From Theristus sp. LFF4_11 (Eukaryota; Nematoda; Chromadorea; Monhysterida; Xyalidae): a stretch of 64,000 nucleotides of DNA. The translations under genes were made by a program, and so were the position numbers. The stretch's first letter is position 1, and each line of letters begins with the position of its first letter. Under the pieces are notes generated by a model. That model ran no database searches. It saw only the letters and a list, made by a program, of their open reading frames with translations, and was not told where the DNA came from. Below are positions 1 to 13,118 of this stretch, one piece after another. Where the stretch lies: NCBI GenBank assembly GCA_030248135.1, contig JASANC010003464.1, positions 1-64,000 on the forward strand. The letters are read 5' to 3'.

Positions 1-2290
1 GAGATTGTCTACAATTATTCTCATGGCACACATATTTGACAACACATGCCTACAGACACCAATAACACCAAACATAAAAAAATAGGAAAACACAATAAGG
101 AGACCTAAAAAGTTTGAACTGATTGATAATTTAATGACACAAATCGTGGAGATTAGTATAATCTTGCCGACCGAATTAGACCTCGGTGCCAAGTTTCTGT
201 AACATTCGGCACAAGTTTTCTTGCATCTCATACCAAAGAAAACCAGGTTTTCTAAACAACATAGACACTTTTAAAAATTTTGAGTGTCAGCATCGTGTTC
301 AGCGTCAAAAATAACCCTAATAACAAAATGTCAGACACAAACTCTATCATCCTTTTCCTTTCGGGACCCAAAGCAAATTATCAATTTTTAATCTAAAAAT
401 GTATCTTTCAGGCATTTTGTGGGTAATATCTTGCTCAATCAGTTTTTTAACAAAGAGAAAATGGTGTTTACCAGCCTTTATTATCATGTTTGTGTCCAAT
501 TACAGCAACAACGAGAAACTTTCCTTCAATTAAGTCGCATCCTGAGGGAAATCACTTACCCTAAAAATTTGTATTGGGTATTTTGTCTAGTTTGGGGATT
601 TTCTGGCATCAATAAAACTTTAAATTAGTTTTTATAATATTGCTCATCATTCTTTAGCAGACTCTTCTGCACTTTTTAGCTCAATTTTCAGACTTTTTAT
701 CTATTTTTACAGTCCGGGTCACCCATAATCAATCTTGTCCCCAAAAAGGGTTTTTAAAGGTTGGAACCTGGTTTTTAGGGGAAATAGTGTAATTTTTCGA
801 ATTTTTAAATGTTAGTACTGTAATTCTGCGTCTAAAATAACCCTATGAGTACTAATTTTCAGACCAAAAAAGAGCAAATTTGTGAAAATCGGGTTTTTTG
901 GGCACCAAAATTTGAGAGCATCAAAATGAATGTGCGGAAGCTTCGATTAGAAAAATCAAATGCATGGGTAAAATGCGCATGAACGGGGACTATAATGCTC
1001 ATAGTTACCTATTTGTTTAAAATTTGATGGTATTTTTGGGAAAAAAGATTTTTGTGTGAATTAAGATGTTTGTATTATTTAGGGTGGGTGGGAAGGGGGT
1101 GAAGTGGTTTGTGAAAAAGATTTATTTTGTCTAGTTTGGGCAATTTTCTGCAGAACAAAAATTTTAAATTAGTTTTTATAATATTGCTCATCATTCTTTA
1201 GCAGACTCTTCTGCACTTTTTGGCTCAATTTTTAGACTTTTTACCTTATTTTTATAGTCCGGGTCACCCACAATCAATTTTGCCCCCAAAAAAAGGATTT
1301 TTAAATGTTGGAACCTGGTTTTTAAAGGGTAATAGGCACTTTTTCGAATTTTTAAATGTCAGCATCGTGTTCTGCGTCCAAAATAACCCCTAAGTACCAA
1401 TTTTCAGACCAAAAAGAGCAAATTTGTGAAAATCGGGTTTTTTTGGCACCAAACTTTGAGCCCATCAAAATGAATGAGCGGGCTTCGATTAGAAAAATCG
1501 AATGCATGAGTAAAATGCGCATGAACGGGGACTATAACGCTCTGTAGTTACCTGCTTTGCATTTTGAAATTTACGGTCATTTTTTGGCAAAAAAACTGCA
1601 TTTTTGGCCGTTTTTGGAGTACCAAAATTTTGCACATTTTTGCCCCTAAAAAGGGTAATTTTTACCCAAATTTTATTTTTTGGGTTTGAGCTGTTAGCGC
1701 AGGTTCTGCGCTTTCGTTTGATACCCGGATGAAGGTATAAGGCCAAAGGAGTGCACAGTTACGGCCATTTTTGTGCAAAAACAGCAAAAATCGTGTTTTG
1801 CTTGACCTGCCTTCGGTCTCAAGGCCCCACAGCTCGCCACAGTGGGTCTTAGGGGCTGAAAATTTTTTTTGGGAGAGTTTCTTTCGTATATCTAACTATT
1901 CCCCCTATCAGAATGTCGAAAACTGAAAGTCGAAAAATGGGCTGGCCGCGGCTAACAGGCATCAGGGTCGTCTGAGTCGCGGACAGCCTCTTAAGTCATT
2001 TCAACGCTAAAAATTGACTCCAGTAGAAGTCATCCAAATCGAAAAACATGGAGTACGTGTCGGTCAAAATGAACAAATAATGACATTTACCTGAGCACAC
2101 AAAGAAGTTGGGAAGAAAACTTGGTTTGAACTTTCAAAAAAATTATGCCATAAATCGAGTTTTCTGAGCAAAGTAAAAGAAAAATTTTTCAATTTTTTTT
2201 TAGTTTAAAAAATCCAAATTAAAAAAACAAAAAAAAATTTAAAAAAAAAATTTCAAACCCTACCCCAACGGCCCAACCCCTCGGCCGGCT
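1..2290. repeat. Degenerate ~545-bp tandem repeat region, no gene seen
   Basis: No gene is recognisable. The block at about 580-1,010 recurs at about 1,125-1,553 in the same order. Both copies contain a stretch starting TTTTTATAATATTGCTCATC, then a CCGGGTCACCCA motif, AATAACCC, and a shared stretch around GCGCATGAACGGGGACTATAA. The offset is about 545 bp. A fragment at about 250-325 shares the segment around GTCAGCATCGTGTTC, so three or more decayed copies are likely. Short open frames here are fragments of the repeat. The far end (2,150-2,280) is A/T-rich and carries homopolymer runs. Confidence 0.6.
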
Positions 2291-2304
2291 CTGGAACAAC
2301 TATG
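2288..2304 (+). repeat. Copy of the GCTCTGGAACAACTATG motif
   Basis: This 17-mer recurs, with one more matching 5' base, at 20,998-21,015 and 22,705-22,722 in CaMKII intron 1. A related reverse-complement form lies near 21,868-21,880. It is preceded here by a C-rich stretch, as in the other copies. It is probably the edge of a dispersed repeat family. Confidence 0.5.
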
Positions 2305-2687
2305 TTGAATAATGATATCAATTTTTCAGGGCAAAAGGCACGAAATTGTTATTCGTTCGTTTCGTTTATCGTATCATCGCCATTTGCATTGCGTCGCCAG
2401 CTTGCTCAAGCTCCTCTGGTCCTTGGATCGGTCCATTCATCGATTTGTTTACTGTGGTGGTGAACTGAACAGAAAATACAAAAACATCCGTATGAGATGG
2501 TGATACCCGGCAGTATGGTACTTCCGCAGCAACCAAGTAACTTGACTTTTATTTTCTGAAAAGTAAATTCGTTCCTTTTTTCGCTTCATGGTTTTTAGTA
2601 CCGAGAACGACTGACTACTACCGGTACCGGAGGTGAAAGCAAATTTTCAAGGAGTGGAGGGGTGTCGACAAGTGTCGAGCCCGATTT

Positions 2688-5308
2688 TTGGCGAATCCGA
2701 GGAGGGGTATCCGCTATCCAGTGTGTTATAATAGAGGGCTACTCTGGCGGCGTTTCATCTCCGTCCTCCGTGGGATTGAACTTGAATGCTGGCCTTTTGG
2801 TTTGAAGGCGAGGAGAGCCTTTACACTGAGGCCACGGAGGGTTGTTGTCACTGTTGTTTGCTGCGAATTTTCAGCGCCGCTGTTTCCGTCAATGCGGCTG
2901 ACGCTGGCATTCATCGCATTCCTGGGTTGCATCATGACCTACTCAGTACGTGTCAATTTGAGCATGGCCATCGTGTGCATGGTGAACCAGACGGCCATCG
3001 ACGAATCAAGCAGTTTTTTGTCGGTTGTCAATTCAACAGCACTTGATCAATCCACAAGCGATGCCGATGATGAATGCGTTCGAAGCGGCGCTGGCACTGA
3101 ATTTGACGATAAGCCTACCCGAAGAGTGCGTGATTTTGGTGTTGGCACATTGGCCGCTGTTGAATCGTTTGTTTTTCTTTTTTGTTCAATTGTCCTTTTC
3201 AATTGCAGGAAGGATCGTTGGTGTGGAACAAAAGCGTACAAGGCGATGTGTTGGGCGCGTTCTTTTATGGCTATTTGTGCACGCAGGTTTGCATTCGCAG
3301 TGTTTCGCTTGTGTTCACGTGTGTTCATGTGCTGACGTCACCAGGTGCTCGGTGGCTGGATGGCAGAGCGCATTGGCGCCAAGCGTGTCTTCGCGGCCAC
3401 CGCCGTCGTCGCTGCCGGCGTGACATTGTTGACTCCGTTTGCTGCGTCCACGCATTACGTGGCGCTGATGGCATTGCGCGTCATCCTTGGACTATGCCAG
3501 GTAGGTGCAGTCAAACTGTGAAACGTTGCATTGTGACACTTGAATCTGGCGTGCTGGTTGGCTGTGTGCGCATCTCAATTCATACGCAGTCAATCAGCGA
3601 GTTGCTCATCTGTAGAACACAGTGCTGTTTGACCGTGCCACACGTGTTTGCATGTTCGCAGGGCGTTGCGTTCCCAGCGCTGCACGCCATGTGGTCTCGC
3701 TGGGCACCGCCGCTCGAACGCAGCAAGCTGCTCGGACTCACCTACGCTGGTGCGTTCGTTGTTGGTCTTGCGGCGATGTTCTAATGGTGATAACTGCGAT
3801 TGTTGCTTGCCAGGCGCACAAGTCGGCAACGTGCTCACTCTGCCAATGTCGGGCCTGCTGTGTACGTACGGGCCAGCTGGGGGGTGGCCGTCCGTGTTTT
3901 ACATTCAAGGTGCGCATTGTTGTTGAATGACCAATGATGCTCCTGCGAACTCGCTGCTTTCGTCAGGTGTGATGGCGGTGTTCTGGATTGTACTTTGGTT
4001 GTACTGCATCTCCGACTATCCGACGTCTCATCCGCGAATCACCGACGAGGAGCGCTCGTACATTGTTGAGTCGCTGAAAGATCAATCCGAAGATCAAAAC
4101 AGCGAGGTTCATTGAATAAAGATGACAAATAGAAAGTTAAAACGGTTGACAGCTGAACGACGATGTTGTTGTGTTGTTTGCAGCGGCCGAGCACTCCGTG
4201 GCTGAAAGTGCTGACGTCCTTGCCCGTCTGGGCCGCTGTTGTCGGCCATTTCGCCGGCGATTGGGGCGCATACATGATGTTGATGTGTTTGCCGTCGTTC
4301 ATGAATGACGTGCTGAAATTCAACCTGACTTCCGTGCGTTTTGCACGATGTGCACGTGTGCTTGTTGTCAGTGTGTGTGCAGCTCAGTTGTGTGCTGTGT
4401 GTTTGCAGCTTGGCTTCGTCGCGTCCGTGCCGTACATTGCGTATTTCGTGTGCATCAACCTCGGTGGCTTCCTGGCCGACTACGTCCGCAGTCACGGCTA
4501 CTTGAGCACACTGAACACGCGACGTGCTGCCATGATCATCGGTAGGCTGTTGGTTTTTTAATCATGCAACACCACACCACATCGCCAGTTGCTCATAACG
4601 TCACAACGAACTGCGCAGTATTGTCAGTGTGAACAAGCATCGGCCTCGTGTTGCAGCTCTCGGCTCTCAGTCGCTGTTTCTGATTCTGTCCGGCTACTGT
4701 ACGTGCGGTCAGGAATGGCTGGCGGTGGTGTTTCTGACTGTTGGAATGGGACTGAGCGGCTTCCAGTACGCCGGTTTCGTCGTGAACTACATGGACATTG
4801 CCCCTGCGTACGCAGGCACCATCCTCGGCATCGGCAACACCATCGGCTGCGTCGCCGGCATTCTGCCGCCGTATCTGATGGGCGTCATCACGGCTTCCGT
4901 GAGTGCACCCTGCTCGCATGCGCGCTCGGTTTTTTTTCAAGACGACGTTTTCCTGTGTCACAGGGACTCGCGAGCGACTGGCGTAACTTTTTCTTCTTGA
5001 ACGGCGTCATTCTGATGGCTGGCACGCTGTTCTTCGTCATCTTTGCCAAAGGTAAACTTCGGCATCGTTTGTCACTTGAAAACTCGTTGAAATTGCCGTT
5101 TGAAAAGTCTAGTAAATGTTGATGCAAGTAATCTTGAGAGTTCATAAATGTGCCTTTTTCAGGTGAAGTTCAGTATTGGGCAGTTATCGAGAAAAGTGTG
5201 GTTGAAATGAACGAACTGAACAAGGATAATGAGCTGCCAAAGGTTGAGCTCGACAGTGAACGGCCCTTGTTTGATTCCTCCACGACGCCACTCAACCCAA
5301 ACGCTTAG
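2688..5308 (+). CDS. SLC17-family (sialin / vesicular glutamate / phosphate cotransporter-like) MFS transporter, 11 exons
   Basis: This is a multi-pass anion transporter of the SLC17 branch of the major facilitator superfamily. Exons: 2688 (or 2892)-3125, 3209-3286, 3345-3500, 3662-3749, 3814-3909, 3967-4106, 4184-4333, 4409-4541, 4657-4898, 4964-5051, 5163-5308. All junctions keep frame. The ATG at 2892 gives 516 residues, a normal family length; the in-frame ATG at 2688 adds 68 residues that look unlike the family. Seen in sequence: TM1 with [20 protein letters not shown]; a luminal loop with N-x-T sites (NQTA, NSTA); [20 protein letters not shown], the family's TM2 region and loop; [15 protein letters not shown], the SLC17 signature loop; and [19 protein letters not shown] in the C-terminal half. 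Family knowledge says the substrate may be an organic anion, sialic acid, glutamate or phosphate, driven by protons or sodium. The exact substrate cannot be read from sequence. Introns are mostly 55-160 nt. Several donors are GTGCGT or GTGCGC. Confidence 0.92.
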
Positions 5309-7675
5309 CTTGCATTCACCACGAAAACGCACGCACCATTGAGATCTTTATTGCATAATGAGAATTTTAGGAGAATGACAACTGCCATCAATCAGTTCTC
5401 GTCTCGTTGTTGTCGAGCTTTTTTCAACTTTCTTTTCAATTCCGAGCAGTATTATATTATGTAAAACGGTATTTTCGAAAATCTCAAGCAAACATTGATA
5501 CCATCCGCATCAGAGGTGTGCACGCCGGACAATTCTTGCTGGTACCGGCTCGGGTGGTTGCGCGACGTCGACCCCACCTCCACATTTTTCTCACAAATTT
5601 CTGTGTCACATTCTACATGCGCAGCGCGATTTCAAATACAAATACATTTATATTTTTGAAGTTTATTTTGTGTTTCGTTCGGAAAGTGTGGCTTTGACTC
5701 CCAATTTTAATAAAAAACCGGTAAACTGTAACGTCTTCGCGTAGCGAAGAAAATTTTCAAAAATTAGGCCCTCAGAACGCATTTTACCTTGCGATTTTTG
5801 GGTGTCATCCAAAGTAGTTTGCTGTCTATGACATTTATTCACGTGTTAAAAAACGCAGATGTTTAGAAACGTGCGAACAAAAAGCTTACGTTGGAGCTAG
5901 ATGGACCAAGTGATCGTTGATACGGTCAAAACAACAAAAATATTCTTAGATTGAATTGAACCGTTATCAGCAAAACACTGAACAATCTAAAAAACGAACG
6001 ATGAATTTGTGATCGCCATTGTCAAACAAATTAAAAAGTGTCCACGTTTTGAATCTGGGCGCAAAATTTCTAAAAAAATCCCTTGAAGTCTTCGAAAATT
6101 GAGAGAATCAAAAAAGCTGACCGAAACGACCAATTTTTTGCGTCATACCAAATTATTTCGCGTTATTGACGTACGATTTCGCGTAAAAAAGCCCTGGATG
6201 TCTGTGCAACTCACATCTGCGAATTATACATGCGCAGCGCGATTTCAAATATCTAGATACAGATACATTGCAACCTACTAAAGTACCACGACGGTCAGTC
6301 AATTAAAATCTTCGAATTTAATTTGGAAGCAATTTTTATTTCATTTGTGAAAATTTTGTCTCTTCCACCTGAGGCGCTGCGCGACATCTGTGAATTAAAA
6401 TCATTGCTCACAGCGATTTCAGCAGCTTACAACAAAAGCACAATGAGCAGACCTTAATTTTGACTGATAGATGCGTGACATGGGCAATCGATTTCGAAGT
6501 AATTTTACAAATTCATGTGTGAAACTTTTGTCTCTTTCAACTCCGACCGAGGCGCTGCGCGACGTAGCCCCCAGGCCCTGCGCGACGCGCGACGTTTGCC
6601 GGTACCGGTACCCCCTAAATACCCCCCGTGCACATCTCTGATCCGCATTTTGTTTCAAGCAACAGCTCAAGATTCTTTTTCAAATGTCGTATGGTTTTTG
6701 TTTTTTTTCTGTGTTTTTTCGTTGATGTTTTTTGTTGCCATTTTCATTGTTATGCTGTTAACTATTTTTTTCTCATTTTGACAGCTTGTTTTGAGTTGAA
6801 ACGTTTTATTTTGTTGGTTTTTCTCCTCATGACCGTCATCTAGTCTGCCTGCTTTATGATCTTTTCATTGTCAAAGCTGTGTGTCTTTTGAATCGACAAA
6901 ATGATTTTGAATCATCTTTTCAGACATTGGTTGACCCCTTGATTGCCGTACGCTTTCTTTGTTCGTGTTACTTTCTGTTCATATCTGTGTCTGTTTTGAG
7001 TTGCTTGTTTAAAAACTTATCCCTCGCCGTCGCCATGATCTTGTCTCTTCTTTGTTGTTAGGCAACTTATTATCTCCTGGCGTGGATGTGACGAGAGTTT
7101 TGAGATTTATATAGTCAGCTTTATCAAAGATTTGACTTGAGTGAGCTTGTTGATGTTGATTTATGCCGTCAGCTCGTCAAGTGCGTACATTACCTGCGAC
7201 GTACGCTGTTCAATTGACGTCATGGGAATAAATGACCACTGTTGCTGTTCTGCATTTTCCGCGCAAAAATTTGCCAACGTTCATTTGATGAAAAAATATG
7301 AGACACCAAACACCGCATAGAGCTGTTTAACGAACCGTGGAATTTTAAAGATACAAAGGCAAGTTGTAGTCTTCTTATGCTCATTTACGAACCGTTTCAA
7401 AATAAAAATTACACTGACATAACCACGAAAGTCAAGCAAGCAAATGTGAATTTCCAGTTAAAAATTTCCAAACAAAAAAACCAGCTGAAAAATAAGTTGA
7501 TCATTGCATTTGACAAAAACTTCATTACTCATGTGACCGGGCTAACAGTGTCCAAGTACAGTCGAGATGCGGCAGCAGAGTAATATAAAAACCTTGAAAA
7601 AAAGTTCGTTATGTGTCGCGCCAGAACAGCCAAAACATCTCGTAAATTACCGGTATGCATAAAATATCAAGAATT
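5309..7675. other. Intergenic, with short degenerate repeats
   Basis: No gene is recognisable. A motif around CATGCGCAGCGCGATTTC followed by A/T-rich ATACATT occurs near 5,616 and again near 6,230. A related GAGGCGCTGCGCGAC motif occurs near 6,370 and 6,550. GGTACCGG palindromes lie near 5,540 and 6,600, with another upstream of the transporter at 2,620. An AATAAA just after 5,700 is the nearest polyadenylation-like signal to the transporter stop. Confidence 0.5.
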
Positions 7676-9129
7676 TCAATCCCACGGGCCGAACAAGTAG
7701 TTGCCAGGCTTGTCTGGGTCTCGCGACATGAAATAGTCATTCCACATCTTCAGGAAATCCCCGTAGTCGATCTTGTCCAGCTTCTTTCCTTTCGCGTCCT
7801 GTGTCGAATTGAAATGAAGGTCGGTTGTGCAAAACAAAGCCATGATACTGACGCACATAACGTAACAAAACGTTCATACTGAGCTGCCTTGTTTCAGTCG
7901 CAGCTGTGTCATTACTCGTTTTCTCTTATTCAGTTTGAAAATCATTTCCGCTTGTCAGAAGTACTCGAACACTCCGGTGATATTGATTGCTACACTGAGA
8001 AAACATGGCTACCAAACGCACGTGTCACTGCACGACAACATGTTTGACTACTAAAGTGGTTGTTGAAGTGACAAGATAGCAAGCGCATCTCAGTTCACAC
8101 CTTGCTACCCACGTTTTCTCAGTGCGGTCGTGTGTGGTTGGGTATTTTCGGGATGGTCTGCGACTACGTCCGCCTTGATACTGACTAAGATACAAGAGTG
8201 CCCTATTTACTCGCACGTAAGCAACATAATTTGAAGCGAACCTTAGCGAGCGATGCAAACGCTCTCTTTGCATCTTCTTCAGCGATCTTGTAGATATTCA
8301 TCACCTCCACGTATTCTTTCTCGTCCACAAATTTGTCGCCTACAATGCAGCATTGAACAATTGGAGCTTTTTGTCTTCACCAGAAGTTTGAATGTGTAGC
8401 TTTGCTACATTAATAAGTGGTTGTTGATCCTAACGAACACATTTTGCGGTTTACACGTTCACGTTTGATGTATATATACGTATTTTAATATAGAGATAAA
8501 AATAATCGTGATATGGACGAACCTGAAGTGTCGAGCAAGAAGAACATGTACTTGAGATACTCCCACTGCCAAATGGGCATCTGCCGTGGGTTGTACTGTT
8601 TCCAGATGTCACGCCACTCATCAAGCGAAATCTCAACATCCTGCGGAGCTTCCTGCGCAGCAAATTTGAATCGTCTGAAATGATGTGTGCGTTTAGCGAT
8701 CGCTGGCGTACCTGAGCGATGTCGATGCCCTTCGACGCCTGCAGCAGTCCCTTCCAGACCATGATCATCGCCTGCTCACAGATGCGGAACTCGGTGCTCT
8801 CAGCGCCGCGTGTCTTTTTGATTTCCTGAGAGCAAAGGAAACTAGTGATAAAGTAAAGTTTCACAGTGTCAAGTAAATATGTAAATAATAGGTTACCGTA
8901 CCTCAAATAACACTTCAAAATCGTTGAAGTCAATTGCTCCGCTATTGTTGAGGTCTGAAAAGTTTTTTGTGAAATTTTTCGATGCTTTAAGGCGCTGAAA
9001 ACAGTTACTCAACAAATACTCAGTGGACAGGGAAATTCAATGAGGCCTACCGAAGAACGTGTGAAACACTCGATCCCACTTGGCCACCAGGAACTCTGTT
9101 GGGTTCTCATTGCTCTGCGGTGGTGACAT
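7676..9129 (-). CDS. Calexcitin / sarcoplasmic calcium-binding protein-like EF-hand protein, 6 exons
   Basis: This is a cytosolic calcium-binding protein of the invertebrate SCP/calexcitin family, 198 residues. Exons on the minus strand: 9129-9051, 8954-8902, 8825-8712, 8652-8523, 8339-8242, 7798-7676. The total of 597 nt closes in frame. Start [10 protein letters not shown]; loop 1 is [12 protein letters not shown], split by intron 1 after the first base of its D codon; a further canonical loop is [12 protein letters not shown], split in the same way. The other two EF positions look degenerate. The C terminus [17 protein letters not shown] matches the family's ending (DP..PGN..FG). Family members buffer calcium or signal in muscle and neurons. 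For exon 4 I chose the acceptor GCGCAG at 8654-8653. The stronger-looking TTTCAG 22 nt upstream would break the frame. Confidence 0.9.
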
Positions 9130-10464
9130 CGCGAATTATACCGGTAATCCGTAAATCCAATGTATAAAGATAATTTCTGAAATTGTGCGACTGTGTATGA
9201 TCTTTTATTGTGGCTTCGAGACTCAATGCGCGCTTAGATAAGCAAACAGTTTCATGCGTCAAGCGGGAATTCAAAATTGGCAAAGTGATCCGAGTCCCCT
9301 AAATAAGATTAAAACCAGTTTTCTTTCTATGTCGGCAGACGTATTGAGTCGCGGAAGCTAAAAAATTGGTAATAGTTAGACGGCGATTAACTAATGAAAT
9401 AGTATTCTAGCTCAAATGATTTGCATTCATGAAAAGAATTAACAGCGTTATTTATGCGTAACCCATGAATGCATCTGGAAACTTTTAGGTCGGGTTTTAT
9501 TTGTCACTTTCAGAGCGTCAAAACTTTGCACTGAAAAAAACGACAAAAGGAAGCCTCCGTTGCTTGTAATGTCAACAATGCAACATGGAAGTGAGCACAC
9601 TGCAGCAATGTTGTGTCTAAGCTAACTGTGCCTACAGCAATTCATTATAATTTCCAAAGTTTCCGGAAGACCAATAATAAGAGCAGAAAAGTAGGCCAAA
9701 CTGACAGTTGTTGCAGTGATCAACAACGGGCACACATAGATTTGTTAGTGTGTGTGTGCCAGCTCAACACTGCTAGTTTTCCGTTGAGATTACCTGAAAC
9801 AAAGCGGCTCTGACTTAGCAAATGTCGGCTGGCAGACGTCTGTGATGGTTCCAGAGAGCGTTGTCAATGTGCACAACGTTTTCAGCTGACTGATCACCGC
9901 ATAAAGTGTTTCTCAGTTTTGAGGCAGCACCACCGTTTGCACGCATTGACCCAGATTCGGTGTTTTATACCAGTTGGGCAATGGCAGCCGTGCGTGGCAC
10001 ATCAAAGTTGCATTGTCCCATTATTTTTAGCCATCATACAATCATTTCTGTGGTCGTTGAGGTGTTTGCCCAGGTTATGCACACACACTTCAGCGGCGCC
10101 AAAATATTTAGAAATGAGGCTATATGTATGTGTTGCACACACCATAAACAGCGCTGCGTCAGCTGGTCTCTTGTCAACACTGGGCTTGGTTCCATCTGCC
10201 ACTCTCCGTGGTTTTGCGATTATTTCGAGCTTTCTTGAATACAGCAGTACTCTGAACTGACAGATTTACGCAAAATGTACAATGGATGCCTGTAATTTTT
10301 AGATGTCGTTCAGTTGTAGTGATTATTTGCGTAAACACCCGTTCAAAAAGTTTCTAGAAATTGGTGAAAACGAGTTTATTCAAGATCGCTGTGTTTTCAA
10401 ATGCATGAACAAAGAGAGAGAGTTTCGTGTTGGTGAAATGGAACGGAGAATGGAAGCGAGTCCG
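9130..10464. other. Intergenic between EF-hand and START genes
   Basis: No gene is recognisable. It contains one copy of a dispersed repeat (9,203-9,306, listed separately). Open frames on the plus strand between 9,900 and 10,260 overlap each other in two frames and resemble nothing I know. Confidence 0.4.
9203..9306 (+). repeat. Dispersed ~105-bp repeat, copy 1
   Basis: It shares the phrases GATCTTTTAT, GAGACTCAATGCGC and GGGAATTCAAAATTGGCAAA, then AGTGATCCGAGTCCCCTAAA, with the reverse complement of 21,309-21,415. A shorter relative at about 15,990-16,070 keeps GAGACTCAATGCGCACATTA and GTAAACAGTTTCATGCGTGA. Confidence 0.6.
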
Positions 10465-11861
10465 TCACGGCCATCCAATCAGCGGCGGATGTGGTTCGGT
10501 TTCCAGGCGGCACATTGTCTTCTGCAGATCCACGGCGAACGTTTGAAAGCCGTACGGCACCACCCTGCTCATGACCGCTGCTGGCAGCGCAATTTTCAGA
10601 TCAGTATGGCAGATACTGCGCACCAACGACACACCAGCCTCACTGTAACAAAAGTGTGCAAAGCGTACAAAATGCTCAGTGATAAAAGTGACATCACAAC
10701 TTCTTTTGGCCCACAGAACAATGACCCTCAATTTGGTTCTCATTTGTTCAACACTTTTGGGTCGCACGGAAATCCAGAAAGCATGAGCAGGTCTAAAACT
10801 CTCGACTGGAGCCGCACCGGAAACCGGAGTTTGAATGTTCTAAACACAGCCGCAACCCGCCAAGGTCCCTGTCCTTGTACAATTGTATGGCTCAGGATTT
10901 TCGCTAAAAGCTCCAAACAATTTACTGACTCCGTTTCCGTGATCCAGACGGCCGCTGGGTAGCTCCAGACGCGCACGTACTCGGGCACGGCCGGATGACG
11001 GGGGTGTTCCATGCTGCCAACTGTGAATTGTGTTTGTGTCGCTGATGCTGATCATAGAAAAGCAAAAAAAGGCGAAACGCACCCAGCGAAGTTCTTGGAT
11101 GCACTTACAGCAAACTAGTCGGCCAGTGGGCAGCACCTTGAACGAGGACAAAAACAGGGCATCGCGCATTGAGACGAGACCCATGACAGCCTTGTGCCAG
11201 CAGTGACGCACCAGTGCACAGCTCTGCACATGTCCAACAAAAATGCTCAACAACACGCTCAAGTTTAGTTTCTGAACAAACGAACACAACGACACACCTG
11301 GTCGACGGGTTCAGCAAGTTCAGCAGCGATCAGAGTGGAATCCCACTTGGCACGGTACGGTCCGAGCGGGTGCAGTCTGTGCGAGATGTCGGCGACGCCC
11401 ATTTTGACGCGCGCATCGCAGCGGAACGCCGTTTGGCCGGACGACTCAACGCGCATCATGCTGATCACGGTGTCCCGCTGAAGTGCAGACACGCGTCGCA
11501 CCGATGCAACCACAACAAGCGCGCTACTAATTGGCTAATGAAGTGGCTAACAAACGCGTTTCAATGGTCGCCTCATAGAAGCCCTGTTTTCTCAGTGTTA
11601 GAAAACGTGAAAACGAATATTTTAAATGAAATTTTTAAAATGCTGACTGTCTGAAGGCGTCACTAAATCGTTCAGGGTTGTCTGTCAATTAAAGAACTGT
11701 AAATACTGCTTTACCGATTGCTTGCAGACTTCCCAAGCGTGCTCCGTGTTGAAGATCAGATCTCTAGCTTGTTCCTCAATTTCTGCCATTTTCTGTTTGT
11801 AATCAACAACGAGTTCATCCTCTGCCTCGGGTGTACAACCATTCGTGATTACTTCATTCAT
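10465..11861 (-). CDS. START-domain lipid-transfer protein, copy A, 5 exons
   Basis: This is a single-domain START protein (PCTP/STARD10-like group), 236 residues; the fold binds one lipid in a hydrophobic tunnel. Minus-strand exons: 11861-11715, 11477-11298, 11223-11109, 11020-10930, 10642-10465. The total of 711 nt closes in frame. A leader of about 50 residues contains an acidic/basic helix ending in IFNTEHAWEVCKQS. The START core follows: VESSGQTAFRCDARVK, LHPLGPYRAKWDS, KAVMGLVSMRDALFLSSFK, HPRHPAVPEYVRVWSYP, SICHTDLKIALPAAVMSRVV and the end PHPPLIGWP. The order and spacing (KWD, then RD in the middle, then R-x-W-x-Y-P) match START domains. The neighbouring gene at 13,119-15,116 is a paralogue with the same intron positions. 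The ligand cannot be predicted. Confidence 0.88.
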
Positions 11862-13027
11862 GTTTCAAAGAAAAATGTCCTATTCCGAATGCAAAATGCA
11901 AAATCTTAACAAGTTTTTGAATGCGGTGGAATTAGCGGAAACTGTGGCCAAATCAGAAATACAAAATTTCAAAGTGAATTGCCAAAAATGAATGTGGCGA
12001 AAAGCACACGCAAACTGCCAACATTTAGTAAATTTCGCAACAACAGACCCGTGCAAAACAAAAAAATGTGGAAGTGGGGAAGAACACTGGGGAATTCCAA
12101 CGGATGCATGTTACACACTTACACCAGTCACGCGTTGAATATGACAAATAGAACATGCACAACACATGTAAGGTTGTGACGCGTTCATGTTCAATTGAAA
12201 AAAAACTGTTCAAACTGGTTTTCGGAATAAAAAGGCAAAAATTAGTGAAGCAGCACGTCATGCTAGTGTATGCATATCGGCTGTTGAATCTTGAATTAAT
12301 CAAAAACAACGCGTTTTTCTTACCTTTTACTTGTTGCTTCCTACTGCGGCGGTTGTTTCTGAGCTATTTGACGCAAAAGGTTAGGCTAAGGCTTAATGCA
12401 TGAAGCAGGAAAATTTCATTTTCAGATGATCATATTTTTCAACCCTGGGTGGGAATTCCCTGTAATAAATAGCCTAGCCTTAGCTTTATTTTTTACGTGT
12501 TCTATCAGTATGACCAAATAAATAAGGCTGTTCTTTTTGTCATAGGGTTTTTCCCATCAAGGCGGCATCAGTCGCAGACTAGGAATTGTCTTTTTCAAAA
12601 ATGTCATGATAAATCTCATCGTGTGTGCAAAAGAGAAAGAATGAACGGATTGTAGCACGAAGAATCAATTAGTTTAAAAAAAACACGTCACGTTCGACAC
12701 ACAATTGGGTTTCTGAACGTCTTTTTTCTTTTGTTCAAATTTCGTGTCATGCTCCTTGCGGCTTGCACCATGAAAAGGCTGCCATGTTTACTCGGCCATT
12801 CCGTGTTTCAATTTTTCAAAATTCATTTCATTTTTTGCTGAGACTGATATGGTGACTGGTTATTCAGCCAAAGAACGGCATTTTAAGGCTATAATTTTGT
12901 TTGAGTTCAAAATGATTGTTGACAGTCGCTACATTTTCGTTTCAAAAACAGCAAAAGTGAAAAATAAATGCACATTGTGAGAGTCTAATCGAACTGTTCA
13001 AATGTGAGATGGGGCAAACCAAAGCTC

Positions 13028-13067
<40 letters not shown>

Positions 13068-13118
13068 GTGAGGTACCGAATGTGGAATGATGTACACATG
13101 ACAGACGGTCTCGAATTT
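11862..13118. other. Intergenic between the two START paralogues
   Basis: No gene is recognisable. It holds the presumed promoter of START copy A and the 3' flank of START copy B, both on the minus strand. It is A/T-rich and includes a CAA microsatellite (listed separately). Confidence 0.45.
13028..13067 (+). repeat. (CAA)n microsatellite
   Basis: About thirteen CAA units lie about 50 nt past the stop codon of START copy B, probably in its 3' untranslated or flanking sequence. Confidence 0.9.

Noticed and set aside
10303..10962. 219-codon plus-strand open frame
   Set aside because: It lies antisense over exons 4-5 of START copy A, whose minus-strand reading is clearly conserved.
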